From Streptomyces bambusae (GTDB lineage: Bacteria; Actinomycetota; Actinomycetes; Streptomycetales; Streptomycetaceae), in contig NZ_WTFF01000003.1 in NCBI RefSeq assembly GCF_019400985.1, positions 17,149 to 81,148 of the forward strand: a stretch of 64,000 bases of DNA. Reading direction: 5' to 3'. Below the pieces are notes generated by a model. That model did not search any database. It had not been told where the DNA came from and was given only the letters and a program-made list of their open reading frames with translations. Below, in pieces: positions 8,608 through 17,303 of the stretch. The number at the start of each line of letters is the position of its first letter. Position 1 is the stretch's first letter. The translations under genes and the position numbers were made by a program.

Positions 8608-8674
8608 GCGGGGCGACCTTTCGGGAGTGACGGGGGCTGCTTGCCTCGGGCGCGATGAGTGACCGGTCGTGCAC

Positions 8675-8986
8675 TCAGGTTTGCCCAGGGGGAGCCGAGC
8701 CGTGCGGAGGAATGTCGCGCCAGGTGTCGGCCACGGCGTAGACCAGAGCAGCGCCCATGGTGAGGGCGCCCCACGCGCCCCAGGCCGCGGCGGACAGGCC
8801 GCCGGCGAGGAGGGCGGGCACCGGCAGCAGAGTGGCCACGAGCAGAACCGGTGCCGTGCGGTGGACCGAGCGGGCCAGTCCTGATACGTCGTCGTCTCGG
8901 TCTCGGTGTCGTCGGCGCAGGTGCACGGCGCAGGCGGCGAGGACCAGGGCCCCGAGGTCGATCAGTGTCCAGGCGAGCACTTCCAT
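8675..8986 (-). CDS. Small membrane protein of unknown function
   Basis: A 103-residue protein with an N-terminal span (LAWTLIDLGALVLAACAVHL), a charged loop RRRHRDRDDD, and two further spans (APVLLVATLLPVPALLAGG, AWGAWGALTMGAALVYAVA). GAGGTGAGC lies upstream of the ATG at 8986. It precedes the cupredoxin gene in the same direction by 67 bp. The family is not recognised. Confidence 0.65.
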   Translation of the reverse strand: MEVLAWTLIDLGALVLAACAVHLRRRHRDRDDDVSGLARSVHRTAPVLLVATLLPVPALLAGGLSAAAWGAWGALTMGAALVYAVADTWRDIPPHGSAPPGQT

Positions 8987-9060
8987 GCCGGCTCACCTCC
9001 TCCTACCAATGTCGCCCCCCGCCGGGCCGACTGCACGGCGGCCCGTGGTCCCCCTGCCTC

Positions 9061-9076
9061 GGGACCGTTCGGCCCT
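9061..9076. promoter_or_regulatory. DosR-like palindrome
   Basis: GGGACCGTTCGGCCCT lies in the divergent region between the membrane protein gene (start 8986) and the DUF6153 gene. It is the same half-site pair as near narG but with a 4-nt spacer. Confidence 0.35.
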
Positions 9077-9087
9077 GAGCCAGAGGA

Positions 9088-9105
9088 ACCCCAGAGGGGT
9101 ATATT
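9088..9105 (+). promoter_or_regulatory. CsoR-like copper operator overlapping a -10 element
   Basis: ACCCCAGAGGGGT (9088-9100) is a perfect inverted repeat running directly into TATATT (9100-9105), a good -10 box. CCCC/GGGG palindromes of this type are typical CsoR operators controlling copper genes in actinobacteria. A second short CCCCTATGGGG repeat lies at 9120-9130. The placement would let a copper-sensing repressor block the DUF6153-multicopper oxidase unit. Confidence 0.55.
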
Positions 9106-9165
9106 GAGCGTGGCGGCCTCCCCTATGGGGCCCGGAGAGTGGAAGCCCTGGTGGAAGCGATGGCG

Positions 9166-9654
9166 ATGCGGACAGCCCCTCCCGGTGTCGTCCGCTGGGC
9201 GGGTGGCGTCGTCATCGCGCTGTTCGCCGCACTCGCCGTGCTGGTCCACCATGCCGTGCTGGTTCACCATGAAGTGGCCGCGATCGCCGTCCCCGCTGCT
9301 CGGTCCGCCGCGCATGCCGGACATGCCATGGCGGCCACGGCCTCCTCGTCCACGGCGTCCTCGTCCGTGGCGGCGACGCCGCACGGCTCCGCCCCCGAAC
9401 GCACGGACACGCTCGCCGCACCGGCACCGGCACCCGCACCCGCGCACGGCGCCGACGGCGGCGGCTGCGCCGATCCCGGGATGCAGCACTGCACCTCCGC
9501 GAGTGTCGACACGCCGGAGCTCACCGCGCCCTCGCAGGCAGCTCGTACCGAGCAGCCGGCGGACCCGTACCCGTCCGGGTCCGGCCTGTCGCCGGCCGGG
9601 GTGATCGGCCGCGCGCCCCCTGACCTGTCGGTCCTCTCGCAGCTGCGTATCTAG
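9166..9654 (+). CDS. DUF6153-like secreted or membrane-anchored protein
   Basis: A 162-residue protein with one hydrophobic signal or anchor segment (VVRWAGGVVIALFAALAVLVHH), a His-rich patch HHAVLVHHEV, a long Ala/Ser/Pro/His linker and the motif CADPGMQHC. This is the pattern of DUF6153 proteins that precede multicopper oxidases in streptomycetes. ATG 9166 has GGAAG 8 nt upstream; GTG 9139 and ATG 9160 have badly spaced sites. Met and His content near the Cys pair hints at copper handling. It ends 76 bp before the multicopper oxidase and lies behind the CsoR-like operator. Confidence 0.75.
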   Translation: MRTAPPGVVRWAGGVVIALFAALAVLVHHAVLVHHEVAAIAVPAARSAAHAGHAMAATASSSTASSSVAATPHGSAPERTDTLAAPAPAPAPAHGADGGGCADPGMQHCTSASVDTPELTAPSQAARTEQPADPYPSGSGLSPAGVIGRAPPDLSVLSQLRI

Positions 9655-9730
9655 GCCGCGCCCACGGCACCCGTGTGCCGTTGGACCAGCGACCCCGTAC
9701 GTACGCGGCTCGAACAAGAGGACTCACATC

Positions 9731-11335
9731 ATGAACAGCATCAACCGCCGCTCCGTCCTGCTCGCCGGGCTCGGTGCCGTCGGCGCGGGCGCACTCGCCG
9801 CCTGCAGCAACTCCGCCGGCACCCCCGGCCTGGTCAGCCCGTCCGGCTCCCAGGTCGCCCACGCGGAGAAGAAGCGGGCCGGCACCGGCAGGCAGCACAG
9901 GATCACCCTGACCGCGGCGCCCGCCGTGCTCGACCTGGGCGGCGGTATCAGGGCCAGGACCTGGGCCTTCGACGGACGGGCCCCCGGCAGGGAAGTACGG
10001 CTCTCCGCCGGAGACACCCTGGCCGCCGAGCTGTCCAACCAGCTCCCGGACAAGACCGCCACCTCGATCCACTGGCACGGCATCGCCCTGCGCAACGACA
10101 TGGACGGCGTACCCCCGGCCACCCAGACCGCCGTACGGGCCGGCAGCAACTTCACCTACCGGTTCATCGCCGACGCCCCCGGCACCTACTTCTTCCACCC
10201 GCACGTCGGCGTCCAGCTCGACCGTGCACTGTACGCCCCGCTGATCGTCGAGGACCCGCGCGAGCCGCTCGCGTACGACGACGAATGGGTCGTCGTCCTC
10301 GATGACTGGGTCGACGGCGTCACCGGCACCCCGGACGAGGTCTTCGCCGAGCTCGGCCGCGGCATGGGCGGCATGGACATGGGCGACGGCTCCGGCATGG
10401 AGGGCCACGACATGCACCACATGGGGAACACGGGCGGTGATACGGCGGCCGCGTCCTCGTCCCCGTCCTCGGCCCCGTCGCCGGGCGGCATGTCGGGCAG
10501 GTTCATGCTCATGGGCGCCGAAAGCGACCTGCTCGGCGGCGACGCGGGCGATGTGAAGTACCCGTACCACCTGGTCAACGGCCGGATCCCGGCCGACCCC
10601 GACGTCTACACCGGCAAGCCCGGGAAGAAGGTGCGGCTGCGGATCATCAATGCCGGCTCCGACACCGCCTACCGCGTCGCCCTCGGCGGCCACCGGCTGA
10701 CCGTCACCCACACCGACGGCTTCCCGGTCCAGCACCAGCAGACGGACGCCCTGCTCATCGGCATGGGCGAACGCTACGACGTCCTGGTCACCCTCGGTGA
10801 CGGAGTCTTCCCCCTGGTCGCCGCTGCCGAAGGCAAGAACACGGGCGGCCTCGCCCTGGTCCGCACCGGCTCCGGCAGCGCCCCGTCGGCGACCGTACGG
10901 CCGAAGGAACTCGACGGTCTGATCATGACCGCGTCACAGCTGCGATCGGCGGACGACGTGCGCCTGAAGTCCGCCCCGGCCGACGTCACGCACCAGATCA
11001 AGCTCACCGGCGGCATGGCGCGGTACAACTGGGCGATCAACGGCAAGCCGTTCGACATGACCGCCCCGGACGCCGCCCCGATCGTGGTCGAGGAGGGCCG
11101 GCGGGTGCGCCTGGACTTCGTCAACGACACCACGATGTGGCACCCGATGCACCTGCACGGCCACACCTACCAGCTCGGCGACACGGGGCCGCGCAAGGAC
11201 ACCGCAATCGTGCTGCCGAAGACGAAGCTGTCCGTCTTCTTCGACGCCGACAACCCCGGCCAGTGGATGCTGCACTGCCACAACGCGTACCACGGCGAGG
11301 CCGGGATGATGACGAACATCGCCTACCGCTCATGA
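9731..11335 (+). CDS. Tat-exported multicopper oxidase with methionine-rich insert
   Basis: A 534-residue three-domain multicopper oxidase, probably a cuprous or phenol oxidase for periplasmic-side copper detoxification. The N-terminus NRRSVLLAGLG is a twin-arginine signal followed by a lipobox-like LAAC. Copper-binding blocks are in order: HWHGIAL, FHPHVG, HPMHLHGH and HCHNAYHGEAGMM, supplying type 1 and trinuclear ligands. A Met/His-rich loop near residues 215-240 (GMGGMDMGDGSGMEGHDMHH) resembles the Met-rich Cu(I) loops of CueO-type enzymes. It follows the DUF6153 gene and ends at a strong terminator. Confidence 0.93.
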   Translation: MNSINRRSVLLAGLGAVGAGALAACSNSAGTPGLVSPSGSQVAHAEKKRAGTGRQHRITLTAAPAVLDLGGGIRARTWAFDGRAPGREVRLSAGDTLAAELSNQLPDKTATSIHWHGIALRNDMDGVPPATQTAVRAGSNFTYRFIADAPGTYFFHPHVGVQLDRALYAPLIVEDPREPLAYDDEWVVVLDDWVDGVTGTPDEVFAELGRGMGGMDMGDGSGMEGHDMHHMGNTGGDTAAASSSPSSAPSPGGMSGRFMLMGAESDLLGGDAGDVKYPYHLVNGRIPADPDVYTGKPGKKVRLRIINAGSDTAYRVALGGHRLTVTHTDGFPVQHQQTDALLIGMGERYDVLVTLGDGVFPLVAAAEGKNTGGLALVRTGSGSAPSATVRPKELDGLIMTASQLRSADDVRLKSAPADVTHQIKLTGGMARYNWAINGKPFDMTAPDAAPIVVEEGRRVRLDFVNDTTMWHPMHLHGHTYQLGDTGPRKDTAIVLPKTKLSVFFDADNPGQWMLHCHNAYHGEAGMMTNIAYRS

Positions 11336-11344
11336 CCTCGCGCC

Positions 11345-11383
11345 CGCCCCGGACGGCACGCATCGCTCGTGCCGTCCGGGGCG
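11345..11383 (+). terminator. Terminator after multicopper oxidase gene
   Basis: A perfect 16-bp stem (11345-11360 pairs with 11368-11383; arm CGCCCCGGACGGCACG) with a 7-nt loop, starting 10 bp after the stop codon. There is no T-tract, as is usual in this genus. Confidence 0.85.
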
Positions 11384-11492
11384 CCGGTGGCGGCCGGGCG
11401 GCGTGACGGCCTCGGCGCAGTGGAGCGGGAGGGGCGGGCGGCCGAATGCTCGTCGGAGCGCTATGCCCTCATTGCGTAGATATTCTGAGAGC

Positions 11493-12602
11493 GTGAACGA
11501 GTCTGGACGGCCGCGGCTCCGCCGGCGCCCCGGCCCGGGAAGACTTGTGCGGCTGTCGCCGGTCATCCTGACCGTCGTCATCGCCAGCCTGGCGTACAGC
11601 ACACCGCCCGAAATGGCCTTCAGCCGCCTCCTGCCCGCCGCGCCAGCCCTCGCCGCCGCCATGTGGCCGGTCCTGCCCACCGTCCTCCTCGGGACGGTCT
11701 GCCTCTTCCTGATGATCGGCCTCAGTTTCGTCTTCCCCGATCTGGGAACGTGGTGGACGGCCGCCGGGATCATCGCGGTCACCGTGGCCGCCGCGTACGG
11801 AAGCCATGTCCGGCTCCAGCGCGAGCGCACCCTCTTTCACGTACGGCTCGTCGCCGACGCGGCGCAGCAGGTGGTGCTGAGCCCCATGCCGCGCCGCTTC
11901 GGCAGCATCGAGATCGAGTCGCTGTACCTCGCGGCCGCGGCGGAGGCCAGCATCGGCGGGGACTTCTACGAGGCGGCCGACACGCCGTACGGGGTCAGGC
12001 TGCTCATCGGCGACGTACGGGGCAAGGGCCTGCCGGCCGTGGGGGCGGCCGCGGCGATCGTCAACGCCTTCCGGGAGGCGGCCTACGGCGAGCCCGACCT
12101 GGTGAACGTCGCACGCCGGCTGGATGCCAGCAGCACCCGTTACAACGCCGCCTTTCCCCCCGAGGGGCCGATGGAGCGCTTCGCCACGGCCCTGCTCGTC
12201 GAGATTCCGCACGGGGGCAGACGCATCGGCATCCTCAACTGCGGGCACCCCCCGCCGATGCTCCTGAACCACGGGAAACTCCGTGTCCTGGAGACCGCCG
12301 ATCCCTCGCCACTGCTCAGCCTCGCGGGGCTGATCGGCGATGACTACAGCGTCGACACGTTCGACTTCGCCCCCGGTGACCTGCTGCTCCTCTATACCGA
12401 CGGGATCGCCGAGGCCCGCTCCCGCGACGGCGAGTTCTTCCCGCTGGCGGCCTGGATGGGGCGACAGCCCCCGACCCCGCCGCGCGACCTGCTCGCGGCC
12501 CTTCACCGGGACCTCCTGCACTACAGCAGAGGACGCCTCGACGACGACATCGCCGCCCTCGCCGTACGTCTGTGCGAACCGCGGGGCGCGGAGTCCCGGT
12601 GA
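11493..12602 (+). CDS. Membrane-bound PP2C-type (SpoIIE family) serine phosphatase
   Basis: A 369-residue protein with three or four N-terminal membrane helices (about 10-105) and a C-terminal PP2C/SpoIIE domain. Metal-binding motifs are clear: IGGDFYEA, IGDVRGKG, LLYTDGIAEAR and the final DDDIAALAVR. Such phosphatases act in partner-switching control of alternative sigma factors. GTG 11493 is preferred over earlier starts at 11403 or 11463 because the intervening codons (tca ttg cgt aga tat tct) are all rare in this genome and the stretch looks like a promoter. It is convergent with the copper ATPase gene. Confidence 0.85.
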   Translation: MNESGRPRLRRRPGPGRLVRLSPVILTVVIASLAYSTPPEMAFSRLLPAAPALAAAMWPVLPTVLLGTVCLFLMIGLSFVFPDLGTWWTAAGIIAVTVAAAYGSHVRLQRERTLFHVRLVADAAQQVVLSPMPRRFGSIEIESLYLAAAAEASIGGDFYEAADTPYGVRLLIGDVRGKGLPAVGAAAAIVNAFREAAYGEPDLVNVARRLDASSTRYNAAFPPEGPMERFATALLVEIPHGGRRIGILNCGHPPPMLLNHGKLRVLETADPSPLLSLAGLIGDDYSVDTFDFAPGDLLLLYTDGIAEARSRDGEFFPLAAWMGRQPPTPPRDLLAALHRDLLHYSRGRLDDDIAALAVRLCEPRGAESR

Positions 12603-12627
12603 GGCCGCCCCACGCGACGCGGACCGG

Positions 12628-15405
12628 TCAGGTGCTGGTGGGCCCGGTGTCCGGATCGCCGGGTCCCGCGTGCGTCGTGGTGGGGGCGGGCGCCGGAGCC
12701 GGTCCGGTGTAGCGGCTCGGGTCGGCGTCGAAGGCCGCCGCGCAGCGCGCTGAGCAGAAGTAGTAGGTGCCGGTGCTGGTCCGCCGTTGCTCGGCGGCGC
12801 TCTCAGGGGCCAGGCGCATGCCGCACACGACGTCCACGACCTCCCTGGCTGCCGGCCGGTCGGCGCCGGTCTCGACCCGGGGCCGGACGCGGGCCGGCCG
12901 GGCCTGCGGAAGCGGGGCCGGGTGCCAGCGGCGCAGGCGGGAGGCGTTGGTGACGACGGACAGCGAGCTCAGCGCCATGGCGGCCGCGGCGATGACGGGG
13001 CTGAGGCGGATGCCCCACACGGGGTAGAGGACGCCGGCGGCGAGGGGAACGCCGATGGCGTTGTAGACCAGGGCGAAGAACAGGTTCTGCCGGATGTTGC
13101 GCATGGTGGCGCGCGAGAGGCGGACTGCGGTGACGACCCCGGTGAGCGACCCGGAGATGAGGGTGATGTCGGCGGCCTCGATCGCGACGTCGGTGCCGGT
13201 GCCGATCGCCAGCCCGACGTCGGCGGCGGCCAGTGCGGGCGCGTCGTTGATGCCGTCGCCGACCATGCCGACGGTGCGGCCTTCGCCCTGCAGCCGGCGG
13301 ACCTCGTCGGCCTTGTGCTCGGGCAGGACCTCGGCCAGCACCCGGCCGATGCCGACCTGGGCGGCGATCGCGGCGGCGGTGCGGGCGTTGTCACCGGTCA
13401 GCATGACCACCTCGATGCCGAGCTGCTGCAGGGCGGCGACGGCGGCCGCGGAGTCGTCCTTGACGGTGTCGGCCACGGCGAGGACCCCGGCCGGGCGGCC
13501 GTCGACCGCGGCGAGCACGGGGGTCTTGCCCTCTGCCGACAGCCGGGCGGCGTGCGGGTCCAGGGCGGGGGTGGCGATGCCGGCGTCCTGGAGGAGGCGG
13601 GAGGTGCCGACGAGGACGGTGCGGCCGTCGACGGTCGCGTGGACGCCCTTGCCGGTGACCGAGTCGAAATTGGTCGCGGCCGGCCAGGACAGCCCGCGCC
13701 CGCGGGCACCGGTGACGATGGCCTGGGCCAGCGGGTGCTCACTCGCTTCCTCGACCGCCGCCACCAGGCCCAGCAGCTGCGCCTCGTCGAAGCCGGATCC
13801 GTCCGCGGGCTGTACGTCGGTGAGGACGGGCTTTCCCGCGGTGACGGTGCCGGTCTTGTCCAGGACGACGGTGTCGAGCTTGTGCGCGGTTTCCAGGGCC
13901 TCGGCGGAGCGGATGAGGATGCCGGCCTGGGCGCCCTTGCCGGTGCCGACCATCACCGACAGCGGGGTGGCCAGGCCCAGCGCGCAGGGGCAGGCGATGA
14001 TCAGGACGGCGACCGCCGAGACCAGGGCCAGGGTGAGGGCCGGGGCGGGCCCGACCGTGAACCAGACGGCGAACGTGCCGATCGCGATGGCGATGACCGC
14101 GGGCACGAAGTAGGCGGAGACGGCGTCGGCGAGGCGCTGGATGGGGGCCTTGGACGCCTGGGCCGCCTGCACCAGGCGGATGATCTGGGCGAGCATCGTG
14201 TCCGCGCCGACCTTGGCCGCCCGTACGCGCAGCGATCCCGTGGTGTTGACGGTGGCACCGATCACCGTGTCCCCGGCCCGCTTGGTGACCGGCATCGGCT
14301 CGCCGGTCACCATCGACTCGTCGACGGCGGAGGCACCGGTCACGACGTCGGCGTCGACGGGGATCTTCTCTCCGGGCCGGATGACGATCTCGTCCCCGAC
14401 CGTGACGTCCTCGACGGGGATCTCGGTCTCGGTGCCGTCCCGTACGACGCGCGCGGTACGGGCCTGCAGGCCGAGCAGGGCGCGGATGGCCTCGCCGGTG
14501 CCGGCCTTGGCGCGGGCCTCCAGGAGGCGGCCGAGGAGGATGAGGGTGAGGATGACCCCGACGGCCTCGTAGTACACCTCGCGCACGTCCTCCGGGAGGA
14601 GGCCGGGGGCGAGGGTGACCAGGAGGCTGAAGCCGTAGGCCGCGCTCGTGCCGAGCGTGATCAGGGAGTTCATGTCGGCGGCGCGGTGGCGCAGCGTGAG
14701 CCAGCCGGTCACGTGGATCGGCCGGCCGGTGTAGAACATCACCGGCGTGATCAGAGCCAGCTGGACCCAGTGGTTCAGCATCCACTGCGGTACCCAGCCG
14801 GCGCCGAACAGCTCGTGCGCCATCACCGCGAACAACACCGGCGCGGTGAGCACCGCACCCACCACCACCCGACGGGTCAGGTCCTTGATCTCCGCCAGGC
14901 GCTCGGCGACGTCCGCGGCCTCCGCCTCGGCCGCCGACCGCTCCACACCGCCGGCCCCTGAAGGGCCCTGTCCGACGGCGGGTGCGGCGTGGGGGTGGCC
15001 GTCCGGACCGGGTGGAGCCTGGGCCTGCTCACCGGGCTCGACCTGGAGGGTGCCGTGGATCATGTTCATCCCGCAGGCGAAGCCGAAGCTGCCCGGCCGG
15101 TCGGGGGTCAGGCGCACGGTGGTGCGGGTGTGGGCGGGGAGCCCGGCGCTCACCCGTAGGTCGGGGAAGACGACCCGGGAGGTGCATTCCCCGGATTCCT
15201 GCCGGTCGAAGACCAGCTCCAGCGGGGTCCCCTGGCGGACCTTGATCACGTTGGGGCTGTAGCCGCCGCGTACGGTCACCTCCACCCGCTGTACGCCGCC
15301 CTCCAGGCGGGCGGAGCCGGCGCGGCGCGGCGCGAAGAAGAACCAGCCCAGGCCGGTGATCAGCGCCACAGCGGCCACGACGACAACGACATCCACGGTG
15401 CCCAC
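12628..15405 (-). CDS. Copper-translocating P1B-type ATPase with N-terminal cupredoxin-like and C-terminal YHS domains
   Basis: A 925-residue copper exporter. After one membrane helix (about 5-22), residues 35-115 form a cupredoxin-like domain ending [12 protein letters not shown]. The ATPase core has [10 protein letters not shown] (about 471), [11 protein letters not shown] (about 515), HPLAQ and [10 protein letters not shown], all expected for Cu(I) pumps. Near residue 856 a YHS-type domain begins (VVCGM...[13 protein letters not shown]). The usual N-terminal CXXC heavy-metal-associated domain is missing and seems replaced by these two metal-handling domains. It is divergent from htpX, with DosR-like boxes between. 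Confidence 0.93.
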   Translation of the reverse strand: MGTVDVVVVVAAVALITGLGWFFFAPRRAGSARLEGGVQRVEVTVRGGYSPNVIKVRQGTPLELVFDRQESGECTSRVVFPDLRVSAGLPAHTRTTVRLTPDRPGSFGFACGMNMIHGTLQVEPGEQAQAPPGPDGHPHAAPAVGQGPSGAGGVERSAAEAEAADVAERLAEIKDLTRRVVVGAVLTAPVLFAVMAHELFGAGWVPQWMLNHWVQLALITPVMFYTGRPIHVTGWLTLRHRAADMNSLITLGTSAAYGFSLLVTLAPGLLPEDVREVYYEAVGVILTLILLGRLLEARAKAGTGEAIRALLGLQARTARVVRDGTETEIPVEDVTVGDEIVIRPGEKIPVDADVVTGASAVDESMVTGEPMPVTKRAGDTVIGATVNTTGSLRVRAAKVGADTMLAQIIRLVQAAQASKAPIQRLADAVSAYFVPAVIAIAIGTFAVWFTVGPAPALTLALVSAVAVLIIACPCALGLATPLSVMVGTGKGAQAGILIRSAEALETAHKLDTVVLDKTGTVTAGKPVLTDVQPADGSGFDEAQLLGLVAAVEEASEHPLAQAIVTGARGRGLSWPAATNFDSVTGKGVHATVDGRTVLVGTSRLLQDAGIATPALDPHAARLSAEGKTPVLAAVDGRPAGVLAVADTVKDDSAAAVAALQQLGIEVVMLTGDNARTAAAIAAQVGIGRVLAEVLPEHKADEVRRLQGEGRTVGMVGDGINDAPALAAADVGLAIGTGTDVAIEAADITLISGSLTGVVTAVRLSRATMRNIRQNLFFALVYNAIGVPLAAGVLYPVWGIRLSPVIAAAAMALSSLSVVTNASRLRRWHPAPLPQARPARVRPRVETGADRPAAREVVDVVCGMRLAPESAAEQRRTSTGTYYFCSARCAAAFDADPSRYTGPAPAPAPTTTHAGPGDPDTGPTST

Positions 15406-15468
15406 GGCCTACGCCTCCAGGATCACGTTCGCTTTCCAGGATGCCCCCACTCCTCCGCCGGCGTCACC

Positions 15469-15504
15469 GGGACCGGTCGGCCCCGGCCGAGGGCCGGTCG
15501 GCCC
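15469..15504. promoter_or_regulatory. Two DosR-like palindromes between copper ATPase and htpX
   Basis: GGGACCGGTCGGCCCC (15469-15484) is followed closely by GGGCCGGTCGGCCC (15491-15504). Both keep the GGGNCC-N-GGCCC arrangement seen near narG. They lie 64-99 bp upstream of the ATPase start. Confidence 0.4.
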
Positions 15505-15550
15505 GAGCGACCGCCTTGCCGCGGTGCCACCATGCAGGTGGAGACCCTGC

Positions 15551-15598
15551 GGTCACGGGCTGCCGGTCACCGGCTGCCGGTCAGGGCCCGTGCCCTGA
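15551..15598. repeat. 14-bp direct repeats and inverted repeat upstream of htpX
   Basis: GGTCACGGGCTGCC and GGTCACCGGCTGCC run head to tail (15551-15578), followed by a third GGTCA-start copy. The third overlaps a perfect inverted repeat TCAGGGC-CCGT-GCCCTGA (15581-15598). Possible regulator site for the htpX-pspAB unit. Confidence 0.4.
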
Positions 15599-15688
15599 GA
15601 ATGGAACCAGCACGATGTGCCGTGACCTGCGACGGAACGGCGGAACGACGGAACGACCGAAGGCGCCGCCGGACCAGGAGGCGACATC

Positions 15689-15730
15689 ATGATCATGCGG
15701 ATTCCCGGCGAGGGCCGGATCCCGGGGTGA
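15689..15730 (+). CDS. 13-codon leader ORF coupled to htpX
   Basis: A short frame encodes MIMRIPGEGRIPG. AGGAGG at 15676-15681 lies 7 nt before its ATG, the best ribosome site in the region, while the htpX ATG at 15730 has none of its own. The leader stop and the htpX start overlap as TGATG. This suggests ribosomes load at the leader and re-initiate on htpX. It could instead be a remnant of a different start. Confidence 0.5.
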   Translation: MIMRIPGEGRIPG

Positions 15731-16650
15731 TGGCGGTGCGCAGCCGTTTCGAGCCCGACCGGCAGCTGACCGCCCGCATGGCGGTCACGATGTTCCTCCT
15801 CGGGCTGGTGTACGTGGCGTTCATCGCCGCGCTGATCGCGCTGCTCAAGTCGACCGTCCTGGTCGTCGTCATCGCCGCCGCACTGCTCGGCGCGCAGTTC
15901 TGGTACTCCGACCGGATCGCGCTCTACGCCATGCGCGGCCGCATCGTCACACCCGAGGAGCAGCCGCTGCTGCACGGGGTCGTGGACCGGCTGTGCGCCG
16001 CCGCGGACATGCCCAAACCCCAGGTCGCGGTCTCCGACATGGACCTGCCCAACGCGTTCGCCACCGGCCGCAACGCCGACCACGCCGTGGTCTGCGTGAC
16101 CACCGGCCTCATGCGCCGTCTGGAGACCGAGGAACTCGAAGGCGTCCTCGCACACGAACTCTCCCACGTCGCCCACCGCGACGTGGCGGTGATCACCATC
16201 GCCTCGTTCCTGGGCGTCATCGCAGGCCTCATCGTCCGTTTCGCCTTCTACTCCCAGCTGTTCGGCGGACGCAACCGGGACCAGAACACCGCAGTCGTCT
16301 TCCTGACGGTGATGGCCGTCTCCGCCCTCGTGTACGCCATCAGCTTCCTGCTCATCCGGGCCCTGTCCCGCTACCGCGAACTGGCCGCCGACCGGGCCGC
16401 GGCCATGCTGACCGCCAAGCCGTCCGTCCTGGCCTCGGCCCTGACCAAGGTCAGCGGGGACATCGCCCGCATCCCGACGGAGGACCTGCGCACCGCGCAG
16501 GCGTTCAACGCGTTCTTCTTCAGCCCCGCCGTCGGCCCCGGCACGGCGGTGGCCAACCTGTTCTCCACCCACCCCAGCCTGGAACGCCGGCTGGAGGCCC
16601 TCGCCGAGATCGCCGCCGAGCTGGGCGGACCGGGCGGCGAGCCGTCGTGA
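15730..16650 (+). CDS. htpX: HtpX-type membrane zinc metalloprotease (M48)
   Basis: Integral-membrane protease for quality control of membrane proteins. The 306-residue protein has two N-terminal helices (LLGLVYVAFIAALIALL and VLVVVIAAALLGA), then HELSH at about 142-146 as the zinc-binding HExxH, two more hydrophobic segments, and RYRELAADRAA supplying the third zinc ligand. ATG 15730 overlaps the leader stop codon. The downstream neighbour is pspAB, a common pairing in actinobacteria, so a joint role in envelope stress is likely. The 3' end merges into short GAGCCGTCG direct repeats that continue past the stop. Confidence 0.93.
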   Translation: MAVRSRFEPDRQLTARMAVTMFLLGLVYVAFIAALIALLKSTVLVVVIAAALLGAQFWYSDRIALYAMRGRIVTPEEQPLLHGVVDRLCAAADMPKPQVAVSDMDLPNAFATGRNADHAVVCVTTGLMRRLETEELEGVLAHELSHVAHRDVAVITIASFLGVIAGLIVRFAFYSQLFGGRNRDQNTAVVFLTVMAVSALVYAISFLLIRALSRYRELAADRAAAMLTAKPSVLASALTKVSGDIARIPTEDLRTAQAFNAFFFSPAVGPGTAVANLFSTHPSLERRLEALAEIAAELGGPGGEPS

Positions 16651-16690
16651 GCCAGCCGTCGCGAGCCGTCGTGAGCGAGCCGTCGTGAGA
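16638..16690 (+). repeat. Short tandem repeats after htpX
   Basis: About four copies of an AGCCGTCG(T/C)GAGC-like unit span the htpX stop codon and the htpX-pspAB gap. Each copy carries an in-frame-like GTCGTGA, so slippage would scarcely alter the protein end. Confidence 0.6.
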
Positions 16691-16704
16691 GGGAGCTGAG
16701 GCCC

Positions 16705-17283
16705 GTGGGCTTCTGGGACATGCTGCTCGGCCGGTCCAGACCGGTCAGACCCGACCTGGACCAGCTCTTCGGCCTCCCCTCGGCGGCCGTCACCCTCCAG
16801 GCGGCCATCGGCTTCACCCCGACCGGAGCGGGCTCGGTCTGTTTCGCCTCCATCGAGGGCGGCGCCTTCACCCAGGTACAGCAGGAGGTACGGGCCCTGC
16901 TGGATGCGGACTCCCAACGCGGCGGCGCACCGGTGGAGTTCAGCCGTGACACCTACGGCTACTCGTGGCTGCTCTCCCACCGCGCCCCCGACGACCTGCC
17001 CGCGCTGGTGGGGGACCTGCACGCGGTCAACACCGCCTTGCAGGACAGCGGCTTCGGCCCGCAGCTCCTGTGCTCCCTGGTCTCCTTCCGCGATGCCGAG
17101 CTGCGCTCCCTCGCCCTGGTCTACCTCTACAAGCGCGGCACCTTCTACCCCTTCGCCCCCCTGCCCGGCCACAAGCGCGACAACCCACTGGAACTCCAGG
17201 TCAAGGCCGTGATCAAGGACGACCTGCGCATCGAACAGGAGTTGAGCCGATGGTTCCCGCTGTGGGGAGCCCCCGGCCTGTGA
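16705..17283 (+). CDS. pspAB: PspA-associated protein PspAB
   Basis: A 192-residue soluble protein matching the actinobacterial PspAB family (FWDMLLGRSRPVRPDLDQLF, LPSAAVTLQAAIGF, GSVCFASIEGGAFTQVQQEV, GYSWLLSH, FGPQLLCSLVSF). The family accompanies PspA or HtpX in envelope-stress modules; its biochemical activity is not known to me. The start is GTG 16705 with GGGAG about 10 nt upstream. It follows htpX by 54 bp, probably in one operon. Confidence 0.88.
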   Translation: MGFWDMLLGRSRPVRPDLDQLFGLPSAAVTLQAAIGFTPTGAGSVCFASIEGGAFTQVQQEVRALLDADSQRGGAPVEFSRDTYGYSWLLSHRAPDDLPALVGDLHAVNTALQDSGFGPQLLCSLVSFRDAELRSLALVYLYKRGTFYPFAPLPGHKRDNPLELQVKAVIKDDLRIEQELSRWFPLWGAPGL

Positions 17284-17303
17284 AGCACCACGGGAGCCAC
17301 ACC

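Noticed and set aside
12787..14961. A 724-codon plus-strand frame opposite the copper ATPase
   Set aside because: Gly/Asp-rich shadow translation; the minus strand has all P-type ATPase motifs.
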